20,882 nucleotides of DNA from CAYFJO01 sp964343305 (GTDB lineage: Bacteria > Planctomycetota > Planctomycetia > Pirellulales > Pirellulaceae), in contig CAYFJO010000177.1 of assembly GCA_964343305.1 (NCBI GenBank), forward strand, positions 1 to 20,882, in the 5' to 3' direction. Both the position numbers and the translations under genes were made by a program. The notes under the pieces were generated by a model. It saw only the letters and a list, made by a program, of their open reading frames with translations, was not told the origin of the DNA and searched no databases. Of the stretch, positions 1-7,473 are shown piece after piece. The number at the start of each line of letters is the position of its first letter. Position 1 is the first letter of the stretch.

Positions 1-346
1 AGTACTGGGTCAGCACCACTGCCCAAAAAGAGCCGTCCCTCGTCAGCCGTCGTCGGTCAACCGGAAATCCCTCATTCGGCGTATTCGAGGTATTGTTCAT
101 AAAATCCACTCAAAGGACTTAGCATTGACCAACGAATTTTGACAGACGCAAATCAAAGCCGAGTCATATCGCAGGATGGATTTCCAATCCATCAGGGACG
201 GTTTGAATTACCGCACTACTCGTAGATTCTTTCCGGTAGGTAGCCTTATGGCATTGATGATTCGCTCCGTCCTTACTCGCACCGCGGCGATTGTGGCCGA
301 AAAATGCAAACAATGTACCAAGTCTCCTGACGAATACACGCATCCG
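1..346. other. Upstream intergenic region, no gene recognised
   Basis: I found no convincing coding region between the window start and the ATPase control region. Short open frames here lack family resemblance and ribosome-binding sites. The stretch holds one small perfect dyad at 175-193 (GATGGATT, 3-nt loop, AATCCATC). It resembles the short hairpins scattered between genes elsewhere in this window. The first bases could belong to the tail of a gene outside the window, but nothing supports that directly. Confidence 0.5.
175..193. repeat. Short perfect inverted repeat
   Basis: The arms are GATGGATT (175-182) and AATCCATC (186-193) with a 3-nt loop. It is similar in style to the dyad at 19752-19778. 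It is probably an interspersed intergenic hairpin or the remains of a terminator for a gene upstream of the window. Confidence 0.5.
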
Positions 347-382
347 TGTGCGTAACGGCGCGCCGGCGTGCCCAGCCGCACA
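347..382. promoter_or_regulatory. Candidate enhancer (UAS) dyad upstream of atp operon
   Basis: This 36-bp site starts TGTGCG and ends CGCACA, exactly the span of the dyads at 9714-9749 and 16084-16119. It shares the central GCGnGC found in those copies. It lies 52 bp upstream of the -24/-12 element at 435-450, a plausible position for a sigma-54 activator. The match is limited to the ends and a few central positions, so it is weaker than the 9714 copy. Confidence 0.5.
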
Positions 383-434
383 TGGTCTACCATCTTTGCT
401 CCCACTGTCTTGTCCGAAATGCCAAATGGTTTGG

Positions 435-450
435 TGGCATGCTTATTGCA
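435..450 (+). promoter_or_regulatory. Sigma-54 type promoter for the atp operon
   Basis: TGGCATGCTTATTGCA matches the sigma-54 consensus TGGCACG-N4-TTGCA with a single mismatch and the required GG-N10-GC spacing (GG 436-437, GC 448-449). Transcription would start near 462, about 46 bp before the atpD start. The same element type precedes most stress-island genes downstream. Confidence 0.7.
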
Positions 451-507
451 AATGACAAACCGTCATATCTTTCGGTTTCCGTTGTTCAAATGCAATAGAG
501 CTATCGC

Positions 508-1899
508 GTGATGTCAATTGACCAACAAGCAACGGACGGGAATCGAACCGGGCGTGTGGCGATGGTGCGAGGCAGCGTTATCGACGTTTCGTTTCACGGT
601 GGCTTGCCAGCTTTGCAAAACGAGCTGCGTGCTGGTGACGTCGTATTTGAAGTGGTAAATCACCTTGATGCGTCGAAAGTCCGCGCTGTTGCCTTGACAC
701 CAACGCACGGCTTGTCTCGTGGGGCGACGGTGATTGATACCGGGCACCAGCTTCAAGTTCCCGTGGGTCACCGGTTGTTGGGACGTGTGTTCAACGTTTT
801 TGGCGAGTCGATCGACCAGGGTGAGGCGGTCGTCGACGGCGATTGGCGTAGTATCCACCGATCGCCCGTGCCGTTGACTCAGCAGGTTACTCGAATGGAG
901 GTTTTTCAGACGGGCATCAAGTTGATCGACGTCCTCGCGCCGCTGGAACGAGGTGGAAAGGCTGGCTTGTTCGGCGGCGCGGGAGTTGGCAAGACCGTCG
1001 TGATCATGGAGTTGATCCACAACACGGTCAGCCAGCACGAAGGGGTCAGCCTGTTCTGTGGCATTGGCGAACGTTGCCGCGAAGGTGAAGAACTTTACCG
1101 CGAGTTGCAGACGGCGGGCGAGTTGAAAAACACGGTGCTCGTATTCGGCCAGATGAACGATCCACCCGGTGCTCGTTTCCGAGTTGGACACGCGGCGCTG
1201 ACGATGGCTGAGTACTTTCGGGACGACGCCAAACAAGACGTGCTGCTTTTGATCGATAACGTGTTTCGGTTTATTCAAGCTGGCAGCGAGGTGTCTGGAT
1301 TGATGGGCCGATTGCCGTCGCGGCTCGGTTATCAACCAACGTTAGGCACGGAACTGGCCGAATTGGAAGAACGAATCTGCAGCACAAAGTCGGCGGCGAT
1401 TACCTCGGTTCAGGCGGTATATGTGCCGGCCGACGACTTCACCGATCCGTCAGCCGTGCACACTTTCGGTCACTTGTCCACCTCGATCGTACTTTCACGA
1501 AGGCGCGCCAGCGAGGGACTTTATCCCGCGATTGACCCGTTGGAATCGCGTTCGAAGCTGCTGGTGCCGCACGTCGTCGGCGAGCGGCACTATCGCATCG
1601 CCCAAGAGATTCGCAAGACGCTCGCACAGTACGAAGACCTGAAAGACATCATCGCGATGCTGGGCGTCGAAGAACTGTCACAGGAAGATCGGCGCATCGT
1701 CAATCGCGCCCGTCGCTTGGAGCGGTTCTTGACTCAGCCGTTTTTCGTCACGGAACAATTCACGAGCCACAAAGGCCGCGTCGTACAGCTTGAGGACGCG
1801 CTGGATGGTTGTGAACGGATATTGAACGACGAGTTCTTCGATTACCCCGAGCGCTCTTTGTACATGATCGGCAAGATCGACGAGGCGAAAAAACCATGA
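508..1899 (+). CDS. atpD: N-type ATPase subunit beta (catalytic)
   Basis: This is the catalytic subunit of the soluble headpiece of a rotary ATPase. A Walker A P-loop GGAGVGKT lies at residues 156-163, the catalytic GER glutamate at E188, Walker B DVLLLID at 244-250, and a VEELSQED version of the DELSEED lever at 387-394. Its 463 residues are normal for the family. It starts the operon, as in N-ATPases; ordinary F-type operons place atpD near the end. Start choice is GTG 508 or the adjacent ATG 511, which differ by one residue. A 4-nt ATGA overlap joins it to atpC. Expression is predicted from the sigma-54 element at 435-450. Family assignment is certain; the N-type assignment rests on gene order and subunits Q and R. 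Confidence 0.97.
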   Translation: MMSIDQQATDGNRTGRVAMVRGSVIDVSFHGGLPALQNELRAGDVVFEVVNHLDASKVRAVALTPTHGLSRGATVIDTGHQLQVPVGHRLLGRVFNVFGESIDQGEAVVDGDWRSIHRSPVPLTQQVTRMEVFQTGIKLIDVLAPLERGGKAGLFGGAGVGKTVVIMELIHNTVSQHEGVSLFCGIGERCREGEELYRELQTAGELKNTVLVFGQMNDPPGARFRVGHAALTMAEYFRDDAKQDVLLLIDNVFRFIQAGSEVSGLMGRLPSRLGYQPTLGTELAELEERICSTKSAAITSVQAVYVPADDFTDPSAVHTFGHLSTSIVLSRRRASEGLYPAIDPLESRSKLLVPHVVGERHYRIAQEIRKTLAQYEDLKDIIAMLGVEELSQEDRRIVNRARRLERFLTQPFFVTEQFTSHKGRVVQLEDALDGCERILNDEFFDYPERSLYMIGKIDEAKKP

Positions 1900-2288
1900 G
1901 GCTAAAAGTGTTGTTGCCCAACGAAGTGTTTTTAGATTGCGACGCCGAAAAGGTGGTTGCCGAAGCGTCCAATGGCCACTTTTGTTTGTTGCCACGACAC
2001 ATCGACTTCGCAACTTCATTGGTTCCTGGTTTGCTGTCGTACGAAGACACCGATGGCCGGGAGCGTTTCGTCGCCGTCGACGAAGGCACGCTGGTCAAAT
2101 GTGGCGACGAGGTTCTCGTGTCGACGCGCAGCGCAGCAAGTGGCGGCGACCTCGGCGAGTTGAGACAAATCATTTCGGAACAATTCGAAGTGCTGGACGA
2201 ACGCGAACGTCTCGCCCGCTCAGCGTCCGCTCGACTAGAAGCCGGACTCGTTCGCCGTTTCATGGAGTTGGATCAACATGTCGCATGA
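1896..2288 (+). CDS. atpC: N-type ATPase subunit epsilon
   Basis: This 130-residue central-stalk subunit would sit with gamma on the c-ring. The N-terminal part (MRLKVLLPNEVF onward, about residues 1-85) reads as the epsilon beta-sandwich, and the C-terminal part (about 90-125) is helical and charge-rich. Its start codon overlaps the atpD stop by 4 nt (ATGA) and its end overlaps atpQ by 11 nt, indicating tight translational coupling. Position directly after atpD is typical of N-ATPase operons. Confidence 0.92.
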   Translation: MRLKVLLPNEVFLDCDAEKVVAEASNGHFCLLPRHIDFATSLVPGLLSYEDTDGRERFVAVDEGTLVKCGDEVLVSTRSAASGGDLGELRQIISEQFEVLDERERLARSASARLEAGLVRRFMELDQHVA

Positions 2289-2559
2289 CTCCGATTACGG
2301 CGAAGAAGTTGGTCGCAAAGAACGACGCAAGCTTCAGGCTCGCAGCCAGCCGGGACGCAGCATTTGGTTTGGACTAGGTATGTTTGGTTTGGTTGGTTGG
2401 TCGATCGCGATTCCGACGTTGATCGGCATCGCAATTGGTGTTTGGCTGGATCGGGTCTGGGAGACGCCGTTTTCTTGCACGCTGATGTGCTTGTTCATGG
2501 GGGTCGTCGCGGGTTGCACGATCGCTTGGTACTGGGTTCGACGGGAGAGTGGCCAATGA
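2278..2559 (+). CDS. atpQ: N-ATPase membrane subunit AtpQ (AtpI/AtpZ-like)
   Basis: This 93-residue protein has a charged N-terminus and two predicted membrane helices (about 29-55 and 65-88). The loop GIAIGVWLDR is the hallmark of the AtpI/AtpZ family, small proteins associated with the membrane sector or its assembly. In N-ATPase operons this gene is called atpQ and lies between atpC and atpR, as here. It overlaps atpC by 11 nt and atpR by 4 nt. The exact function of AtpQ is not established. Confidence 0.88.
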   Translation: MSHDSDYGEEVGRKERRKLQARSQPGRSIWFGLGMFGLVGWSIAIPTLIGIAIGVWLDRVWETPFSCTLMCLFMGVVAGCTIAWYWVRRESGQ

Positions 2560-2888
2560 CTGAGTTGTATTTGACGCTGTCGTTCGTGGCTGGCATTTTG
2601 CTTGGCGTTTTTTACTTTGGCAGTCTTTGGTGGGTTGTCAGCCAACTCTCCAAAACCCGTCGTCCGGAACGCTTGCTGATCGCAAGCTTCGTCATCCGCA
2701 CATCGCTGGCAATGGCTGGATTTTATTTTGTAATGAGCGGCCGACCGGAACGGCTCATCGCGTGCTTAGTTGGTTTTTTTCTTACTCGTGTATTGCTTGT
2801 CCGGTTCGTGCAACAATCTTGGTCGGCATCCAACTGTAGTCGAAGTCATGAGACTTCGGTTCCGAACTCTCACGACTACAAAAGGTGA
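2556..2888 (+). CDS. atpR: N-ATPase membrane subunit AtpR
   Basis: The ATG at 2556 overlaps the atpQ stop and gives 110 residues. Three hydrophobic helices are visible (about 4-30, 40-60, 66-87). Arginines lie inside or at the edge of helices 2 and 3 (R48, R78, R83). AtpR is specific to N-ATPases, and its membrane arginines have been proposed to interact with the c-subunit carboxylates. After about residue 88 the sequence becomes hydrophilic and overlaps an inverted repeat (2835-2880), so this tail is probably repeat-derived. A gap of 7 nt separates it from atpB. Confidence 0.87.
   Translation: MTELYLTLSFVAGILLGVFYFGSLWWVVSQLSKTRRPERLLIASFVIRTSLAMAGFYFVMSGRPERLIACLVGFFLTRVLLVRFVQQSWSASNCSRSHETSVPNSHDYKR
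2835..2880. repeat. Nested inverted repeat at atpR 3' end
   Basis: The outer arms are TGTAGTCG (2835-2842) and CGACTACA (2873-2880). An inner hairpin CGAAGTC (2841-2847), ATGA loop, GACTTCG (2852-2858) sits inside. It encodes the last residues of AtpR and lies immediately before the atpB ribosome-binding region, so an RNA hairpin could affect translation of atpB or mRNA processing. Confidence 0.65.
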
Positions 2889-2895
2889 GTGACTC

Positions 2896-3624
2896 GTGGA
2901 CATCAAAGACTTTAGTCCCGACGCGGTTGTCCTTTGGCAATGGGGCGTTGTCTCGTTGAACCTGACAATCGTTTACACATGGATCGTGATGGCGCTGCTC
3001 GTCGGTGGGTCATGGTTGGCAACGCGAAATCTGTCCACCGGGCCTCACATCACGCGGTGGCAAAATCTGTTGGAGATGGTCGTGGGCACGATCAAAGGAC
3101 AGATTCGTGAGATCAGCCAACAAGAACCCGCGCCGTATCTTCCGTTCATCGGAACGCTGTTTTTATTTATCGTCGTGTCTAACTTGCTCAGTGTCGTTCC
3201 CGGCTTCTACTCACCGACTGGTTCGCTTTCGACGACGGCCGCGCTTGCCATTTGCGTGTTCATCGCCGTGCCGGTCTTTGGGATCGCGATGCAAGGCGCC
3301 GGCCAGTACCTCAAACAGTATCTGCGACCCACACCACTCATGCTGCCATTCAACATCATCGGGGAAGTGTCACGAACGCTGGCCCTGGCCGTGCGGTTGT
3401 TCGGCAACATGATGAGCGGCACAAAGATTGCAGCCATTTTGTTGGCACTGGCACCGTTGTTGTTCCCAATCCTTATGCAGGCACTGGGACTCCTAACAGG
3501 ACTAATACAAGCCTACATCTTTGCAATCCTGGCAATGGTTTATATCGCGTCCGCAACACAAGTACATGTAAGTCAAGAGTCGAGTGTCGAGAGTCAAGAG
3601 CAGGAGTCGCGTTCCGTCTCTTGA
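2896..3624 (+). CDS. atpB: N-type ATPase subunit a
   Basis: This is the stator subunit that forms the ion half-channels. It has 242 residues from GTG 2896, with AAAGG at 2880-2884 upstream. Several membrane helices are evident. The essential stator arginine is R167 in AVRLFGN (165-171), within the conserved helix preceding the c-ring contact. The conserved core ends near residue 220 (MVYIASAT). The last 20 or so residues are rich in S, E and Q and are encoded by an inverted repeat (3579-3646), so they are probably not functional. It follows atpR and precedes atpE, as in N-ATPases. Confidence 0.95.
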   Translation: MDIKDFSPDAVVLWQWGVVSLNLTIVYTWIVMALLVGGSWLATRNLSTGPHITRWQNLLEMVVGTIKGQIREISQQEPAPYLPFIGTLFLFIVVSNLLSVVPGFYSPTGSLSTTAALAICVFIAVPVFGIAMQGAGQYLKQYLRPTPLMLPFNIIGEVSRTLALAVRLFGNMMSGTKIAAILLALAPLLFPILMQALGLLTGLIQAYIFAILAMVYIASATQVHVSQESSVESQEQESRSVS

Positions 3625-3646
3625 CCCTAGACTCTCGTCCCTCGAC
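3579..3646. repeat. Imperfect inverted repeat spanning atpB stop codon
   Basis: The 5' arm 3579-3600 (GTCGAGTGTCGAGAGTC then AAGAG) pairs imperfectly with 3618-3646, which contains the complementary segments plus an extra 7 nt. The atpB stop codon (3622-3624) lies inside. The element is made of repeated GTCGAG/GAGTC units and ends just before the AAGGAG of atpE (3652-3657). It could act as an mRNA processing or stability hairpin that raises atpE output; that role is inference. Confidence 0.65.
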
Positions 3647-3665
3647 CAAACAAGGAGTAACAGCA

Positions 3666-3944
3666 ATGGATAACCTCGGAGTCATCGGCATGGCATCGAT
3701 CATCACGGCTGGGATCACGATTGCCATCGGATCAATTGGACCGGCACTAGGTGAAGGTCGCGCACTGGCACAAGCACTCAGCGCGATTGCCCAGCAACCC
3801 GATGAAACGGGCACGATCACACGCACGTTGTTCGTCGGTCTGGCGATGGTCGAGTCGACGGCGATCTACTGCTTCGTCGTCTCGATGATCTTGATCTTCG
3901 CCAACCCGTTCTGGGACTACGTGATTTCGCAAACGGGGGGATGA
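3666..3944 (+). CDS. atpE: N-type ATPase subunit c (ion-carrying rotor)
   Basis: This 92-residue hairpin of two membrane helices forms the rotor ring. AAGGAG at 3652-3657 lies 8 nt before the ATG and is the best ribosome-binding site in the operon, fitting the high copy number of c. Helix 1 has GPALGEG with E30; helix 2 has VESTAIY with E63, S64, T65 and Y68. The S-T-x-x-Y set and a polar residue at the E30 position match Na+-binding rings (glutamine in Ilyobacter), while the extra glutamate is typical of N-ATPases. The motif suggests Na+, but the Burkholderia pseudomallei N-ATPase ring was reported to be proton-coupled, so the ion is unproven. Confidence 0.95.
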   Translation: MDNLGVIGMASIITAGITIAIGSIGPALGEGRALAQALSAIAQQPDETGTITRTLFVGLAMVESTAIYCFVVSMILIFANPFWDYVISQTGG

Positions 3945-3947
3945 TCG

Positions 3948-4754
3948 ATGCTTGCCGACTGGTTTACCGTCATCGCCCAGATCATCAACTTCCTGATCCT
4001 GGTCGGGCTGCTGAAGTACTTTCTCTATGGCCGAATCGTCGCCGCCATGGAAGCACGACAACAAAAGATCGAAGACGATTGGCACGACGCCGAACTGGCG
4101 AAGAAAGACGCGGAGCAGGAAGCGTTGTCGATCCGTCGCAAGAACCTCGACATGGACGAGCAGCGCGAGAAACAACTCGCGCAGGTCCGTGACGAAGTCG
4201 AACAGCACCGGCACGAACTGGTTGCCAAGGCACGGTCGGAAGTCGACCAACTCAAGTCACGCTGGACTGAGGGACTGCGCGAAGAGACAGACTCATTTCT
4301 TCGCGACCTGCGCGGCATCGCGTCAAAGGAGATTTGTTCAATCGCACGTCGTGCGCTGGCCGACTTGGCGGACCAGGAATTGGAAAGCTGCACGGTTCGG
4401 GTATTCATCAATCGTCTAAAGACAGTCGGACAAGCCGAGCGAGACAAAATCGCCGCCTACCTGCTTGAGTCAGGCGGCGATGTACTCATTCAAAGCGCCT
4501 TTGAGATCACGGCCGACCAGCGATCCGAGGTCGTCGAAGCGCTTCGTCAGGCGTTCGATTGCGATCTCGATGTTCGCTTTGAGGTCACGTCCGATTTGAT
4601 GTGTGGCATTGCCATGCACACTGACAGCCATCGTGTTGCCTGGGAATTGAATGATTACCTGGACGGCTTGGAAGAACAAATACTTGCCATGCTAGACGTG
4701 GGCCAGGTTTCCAACCCGCCGACCGCGACGCCGGCCGACATATTGGCAGGTTGA
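3948..4754 (+). CDS. atpF: N-type ATPase subunit b with delta-like C-terminal domain
   Basis: This 268-residue protein is far longer than a usual b subunit (about 160). Residues 5-27 form the single membrane anchor (FTVIAQIINFLILVGLLKYF). Residues about 33-125 are a charged coiled coil, the peripheral stalk. Residues about 150-250 resemble the C-terminal part of subunit delta, including an SAF...LRQAF stretch and a DLMCGIAM motif like the delta consensus for specific loading of F1. It therefore probably replaces the missing delta gene. The last 18 residues (after VGQVSNPP) look repeat-derived. The start is 3 nt after atpE. Confidence 0.9.
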   Translation: MLADWFTVIAQIINFLILVGLLKYFLYGRIVAAMEARQQKIEDDWHDAELAKKDAEQEALSIRRKNLDMDEQREKQLAQVRDEVEQHRHELVAKARSEVDQLKSRWTEGLREETDSFLRDLRGIASKEICSIARRALADLADQELESCTVRVFINRLKTVGQAERDKIAAYLLESGGDVLIQSAFEITADQRSEVVEALRQAFDCDLDVRFEVTSDLMCGIAMHTDSHRVAWELNDYLDGLEEQILAMLDVGQVSNPPTATPADILAG

Positions 4755-4789
4755 AAACGCAAATTGACACAATCAAGTCGAACACCTGA

Positions 4790-5010
4790 ATTTTGCCCCG
4801 AAGGGGCCGCAAGATACCAGCCCAGGGCAGAGCGAAGCACCGCCCTGGGGCAGAAGGAACCGAGCCGCGGAGCCCTGAATGGGCGTAACAAACGAAGGGT
4901 GAATGTCATGTTATTTCGCCCTTTCAGGGCTTACGAATGTGGCGATCGCATACCCAGGGCGGCGCTGCGCTATGCCCTGGGCTGATACGTTTCTGGCCCT
5001 TTGGGCCGAC
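4790..5010. repeat. Large nested palindromic repeat between atpF and atpA
   Basis: The 294-nt gap between atpF and atpA is almost filled by one imperfect inverted repeat. CCCAGGGC (4821-4828) with GCCCTGGG (4842-4849) forms one hairpin, and a second copy at 4953-4960/4974-4981 is its near-exact reverse complement over about 35 nt. An inner pair CCCTGAATGGGCG/CGCCCTTTCAGGG (one mismatch) and an outer GGGGCC/GGCCC pair complete a long dyad. It ends in GGCCCTTTGGGCC near 4998-5010. The layout suggests an interspersed repeat of the type common in planctomycete genomes. No credible gene lies inside it. Confidence 0.8.
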
Positions 5011-5048
5011 TTGCGTACAACAACCAGATTGAAAACCGTCCGCACAAT

Positions 5049-6575
5049 ATGGAAAACGACACGAAACTTAGTTCCGTTCTCGACCAGACAACCGCGGCGT
5101 TTGATCGTGCGCTGGCGGACCACAACCATCAATTGAGAGCCGAAGAACTCGGCCACGTCAGATTCGTCGGCCACGGCATCGCACGCGTTGATGGCTTGCC
5201 CGGCGTTGGCTCACACGAAATCGTTCGATTTTCTGGCGACGTTTTGGGAATGGCGTTCAACCTCGATCCAGATGAAGTCGGCGTCATTTTGCTCGACGAG
5301 GAAGAAGAGATTTCCGCGGGAGCGGTTGTCCGTCGAACGGGCCGGGTTCTTGATACTCCCGTCGGCGAGACGCTCCTGGGGCGTGTGATCGACGGCGTCG
5401 GCCGGCCGCTGGACGGACTTGGTCCGATTCACGCCCGACATCGGCTGCCGGTTGAACGCCCCGCTCCTGCGATCATGGAACGGGCACCGGTCATTGTGCC
5501 GTTACAAACAGGACTAAAGGTGGTCGATGCACTCATCCCCGTGGGCCGAGGGCAACGTCAACTGATTCTGGGAGATCGACAATCTGGCAAGACGGCGCTG
5601 GCCATCGATACGATGATCAACCAGCGTGACAAGGACGTTCTGTGCGTCTATTGCGCAATCGGCCAACACAGCTCGGCGGTTGCTCGCGTCATCGAAGACC
5701 TGCGTAACCACTCAGCACTTGACTACACCGCCGCGGTCGTGACAACCGAAGATGACGCACCAGGCGTTCAATTCGTGGCTCCCTACGCGGCCATGAGCAT
5801 CGCCGAACATTTCATGCACCAGGGACGAGATGTGCTTGTTGTTCTGGACGACTTGACGCATCACGCCCGTGCCTACCGCGAACTGTCTTTGCTGCTCCGC
5901 CGGCCACCCGGCCGCGAAGCATTTCCTGGGGACATCTTCTACATTCACTCGCGCCTGTTGGAGCGCTCGACGCATTTACGCGACGAATTCGGCGGCGGCT
6001 CCGTAACGGCGCTGCCAATTGTCGAGACCGAAGCGCAAAACCTGTCGGCCTATATCCCGACGAATCTTATCTCGATCACCGATGGACAGATCTACCTGTC
6101 ACCCGATCTGTTTGACAAAGGCATTTTGCCGGCGGTGGATGTTGGCAAATCGGTGTCGCGCGTGGGCGGCAAAACGCAGCTTGCATCCTATCGCGCGGTC
6201 GCTGGTGATTTGCGTTTGTCGTACACGCAGTTCGAAGAACTCGAGACTTTCGCTCGCTTTGGCACGCGGCTCGACAAGCAAACGCGCCGAACGCTCGAAC
6301 GAGGACGTCGCGTTCGCGAAATCCTGAAACAGCCGCAATACAAACCGCTGTCTGTTCCCCAGCAGATTTCGATCTTGGTCGGCGTGAACCACGGAGTTTT
6401 CGACGACCTGCCATTGGACAGAGTTCCGGTCATCGAGCAAGTGATCAGCGAAAGAATTTACGATCGGCTGCCCGATATCTGCGAACGAATCGAAGACGGC
6501 GTAAAACTCACACAGCACGACGAAGACGCGATCGTCCGAGTAGCAAACGAGATCCGTGCCGAGCAAGACACGTAA
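5049..6575 (+). CDS. atpA: N-type ATPase subunit alpha
   Basis: This non-catalytic nucleotide-binding subunit alternates with beta in the headpiece. I chose ATG 5049 (508 residues) because the longer in-frame start at 5001 lies inside the palindromic repeat. Walker A GDRQSGKT is at residues 175-182, and the arginine-finger motif SVSRVGG has R371. The length is normal for alpha. There is no strong ribosome-binding site, and it is separated from atpF by the 4790-5010 repeat, so its translation may depend on local RNA structure. It ends 1 nt before the atpG start. Confidence 0.95.
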   Translation: MENDTKLSSVLDQTTAAFDRALADHNHQLRAEELGHVRFVGHGIARVDGLPGVGSHEIVRFSGDVLGMAFNLDPDEVGVILLDEEEEISAGAVVRRTGRVLDTPVGETLLGRVIDGVGRPLDGLGPIHARHRLPVERPAPAIMERAPVIVPLQTGLKVVDALIPVGRGQRQLILGDRQSGKTALAIDTMINQRDKDVLCVYCAIGQHSSAVARVIEDLRNHSALDYTAAVVTTEDDAPGVQFVAPYAAMSIAEHFMHQGRDVLVVLDDLTHHARAYRELSLLLRRPPGREAFPGDIFYIHSRLLERSTHLRDEFGGGSVTALPIVETEAQNLSAYIPTNLISITDGQIYLSPDLFDKGILPAVDVGKSVSRVGGKTQLASYRAVAGDLRLSYTQFEELETFARFGTRLDKQTRRTLERGRRVREILKQPQYKPLSVPQQISILVGVNHGVFDDLPLDRVPVIEQVISERIYDRLPDICERIEDGVKLTQHDEDAIVRVANEIRAEQDT

Positions 6576-6576
6576 C

Positions 6577-7473
6577 ATGCACACGCTCGAAACACTCAAA
6601 CGTCAAATTCACACGGCCGAAGAATTGCATTCGGTCGTGAAGACGATGAAGGCCCTGGCAGCGGTCAACATCCGCCAGCTCGAACGAGCCGTCGAGTCGC
6701 TCGCGGATTACAACCGCACTAACGAACTCGGATTTCGCGTTCTTCTTCAACGTCAGCCTGAGACCGCTTTGTCCGCGCGTCTTGCACCGCGGAGCAAATT
6801 CGGAACTATTGTCTTCGGCTCCGATCAAGGAATGTGCGGCCAGTTAAACGACCAAATCACAATGTACGCGATGGATCAAATGAACCAAACCGATCCAGAG
6901 ATTGAACAACGAATTGTGCTTGCCGTGGGAGCACGGCCCGCGTCGCGTCTGGAAGACGGCCATCAAAAAGTTGAGGCAATCTACCCTGTGCCAAGTTCAA
7001 CCGCCAGCATTACGTCGATGGTCCAACAAGTTCTGCTACACATCGAACGCTGGCATGCGCACCAAGGAATTGGTCGCATTCGCCTGTTCTACTGCGAACA
7101 CGAAACGCGTGTGACGTATCGTCCGACGACCGTGGAACTCCTGCCGATCGACCGCCAGTGGCTGCAAAACATTCAACAACAAGAATGGCCAACGCATGCG
7201 CTGCCAATGTTCTCGATGCCACCCAACGAGTTGTTCTCCGCACTGGTTCGCCAATACTTATTCGTCAAGCTGTATCGCGCCTTCGCCGAATCCATGGCCA
7301 GCGAAAACGCCAGCCGTCTGGCATCCATGCACGGAGCCGAACGTAACATCACCGACCGCATCGCCGCGCTAAACACAAAGTTTCACCAGCAACGCCAAAT
7401 GACCATCACCGAAGAGCTGTTAGATATTGCCGCTGGTTTTGAGGCGCTCAGCGAAGCATCGTGTCACCAGTAG
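6577..7473 (+). CDS. atpG: N-type ATPase subunit gamma
   Basis: The central rotor shaft has 298 residues from ATG 6577, 1 nt after the atpA stop. A GTG at 6556 would overlap atpA and add seven residues without homology. The N-terminal helix has the family pattern (METLKRQI-like start, then VVKTMKALAAVNI, about residues 20-35). The C-terminal helix ends with the expected RNI...ITEELLDIAAGFEAL pattern (about 255-295). It closes the operon, as in N-ATPases. No clear terminator follows; the next feature is a gene remnant on the opposite strand. Confidence 0.94.
   Translation: MHTLETLKRQIHTAEELHSVVKTMKALAAVNIRQLERAVESLADYNRTNELGFRVLLQRQPETALSARLAPRSKFGTIVFGSDQGMCGQLNDQITMYAMDQMNQTDPEIEQRIVLAVGARPASRLEDGHQKVEAIYPVPSSTASITSMVQQVLLHIERWHAHQGIGRIRLFYCEHETRVTYRPTTVELLPIDRQWLQNIQQQEWPTHALPMFSMPPNELFSALVRQYLFVKLYRAFAESMASENASRLASMHGAERNITDRIAALNTKFHQQRQMTITEELLDIAAGFEALSEASCHQ

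Noticed and set aside
208..405. 65-residue minus-strand open frame before atpD
   Set aside because: It covers the candidate enhancer, has no homology features and no ribosome-binding site.
514..1335. 273-residue open frame antisense to atpD
   Set aside because: It lies wholly opposite the strongly conserved atpD gene, has no ribosome-binding site or recognisable domain, and is explained by GC-rich codon bias.
3252..3665. Long in-frame upstream extension of atpE
   Set aside because: The extension runs through atpB in another frame; AAGGAG before ATG 3666 and the family length fix the start.
4764..4985. Open frames inside the palindromic region between atpF and atpA
   Set aside because: They are produced by the repeated GGGCC/CCAGGG units, lack ribosome-binding sites and do not resemble proteins.
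5001..5048. TTG 5001 as the atpA start
   Set aside because: The added residues are encoded by the repeat and have no alpha-subunit similarity.
4700..5048. CRISPR array or small-RNA gene in the atpF-atpA gap
   Set aside because: The repeats are inverted and nested, with no evenly spaced direct copies or unique spacers.
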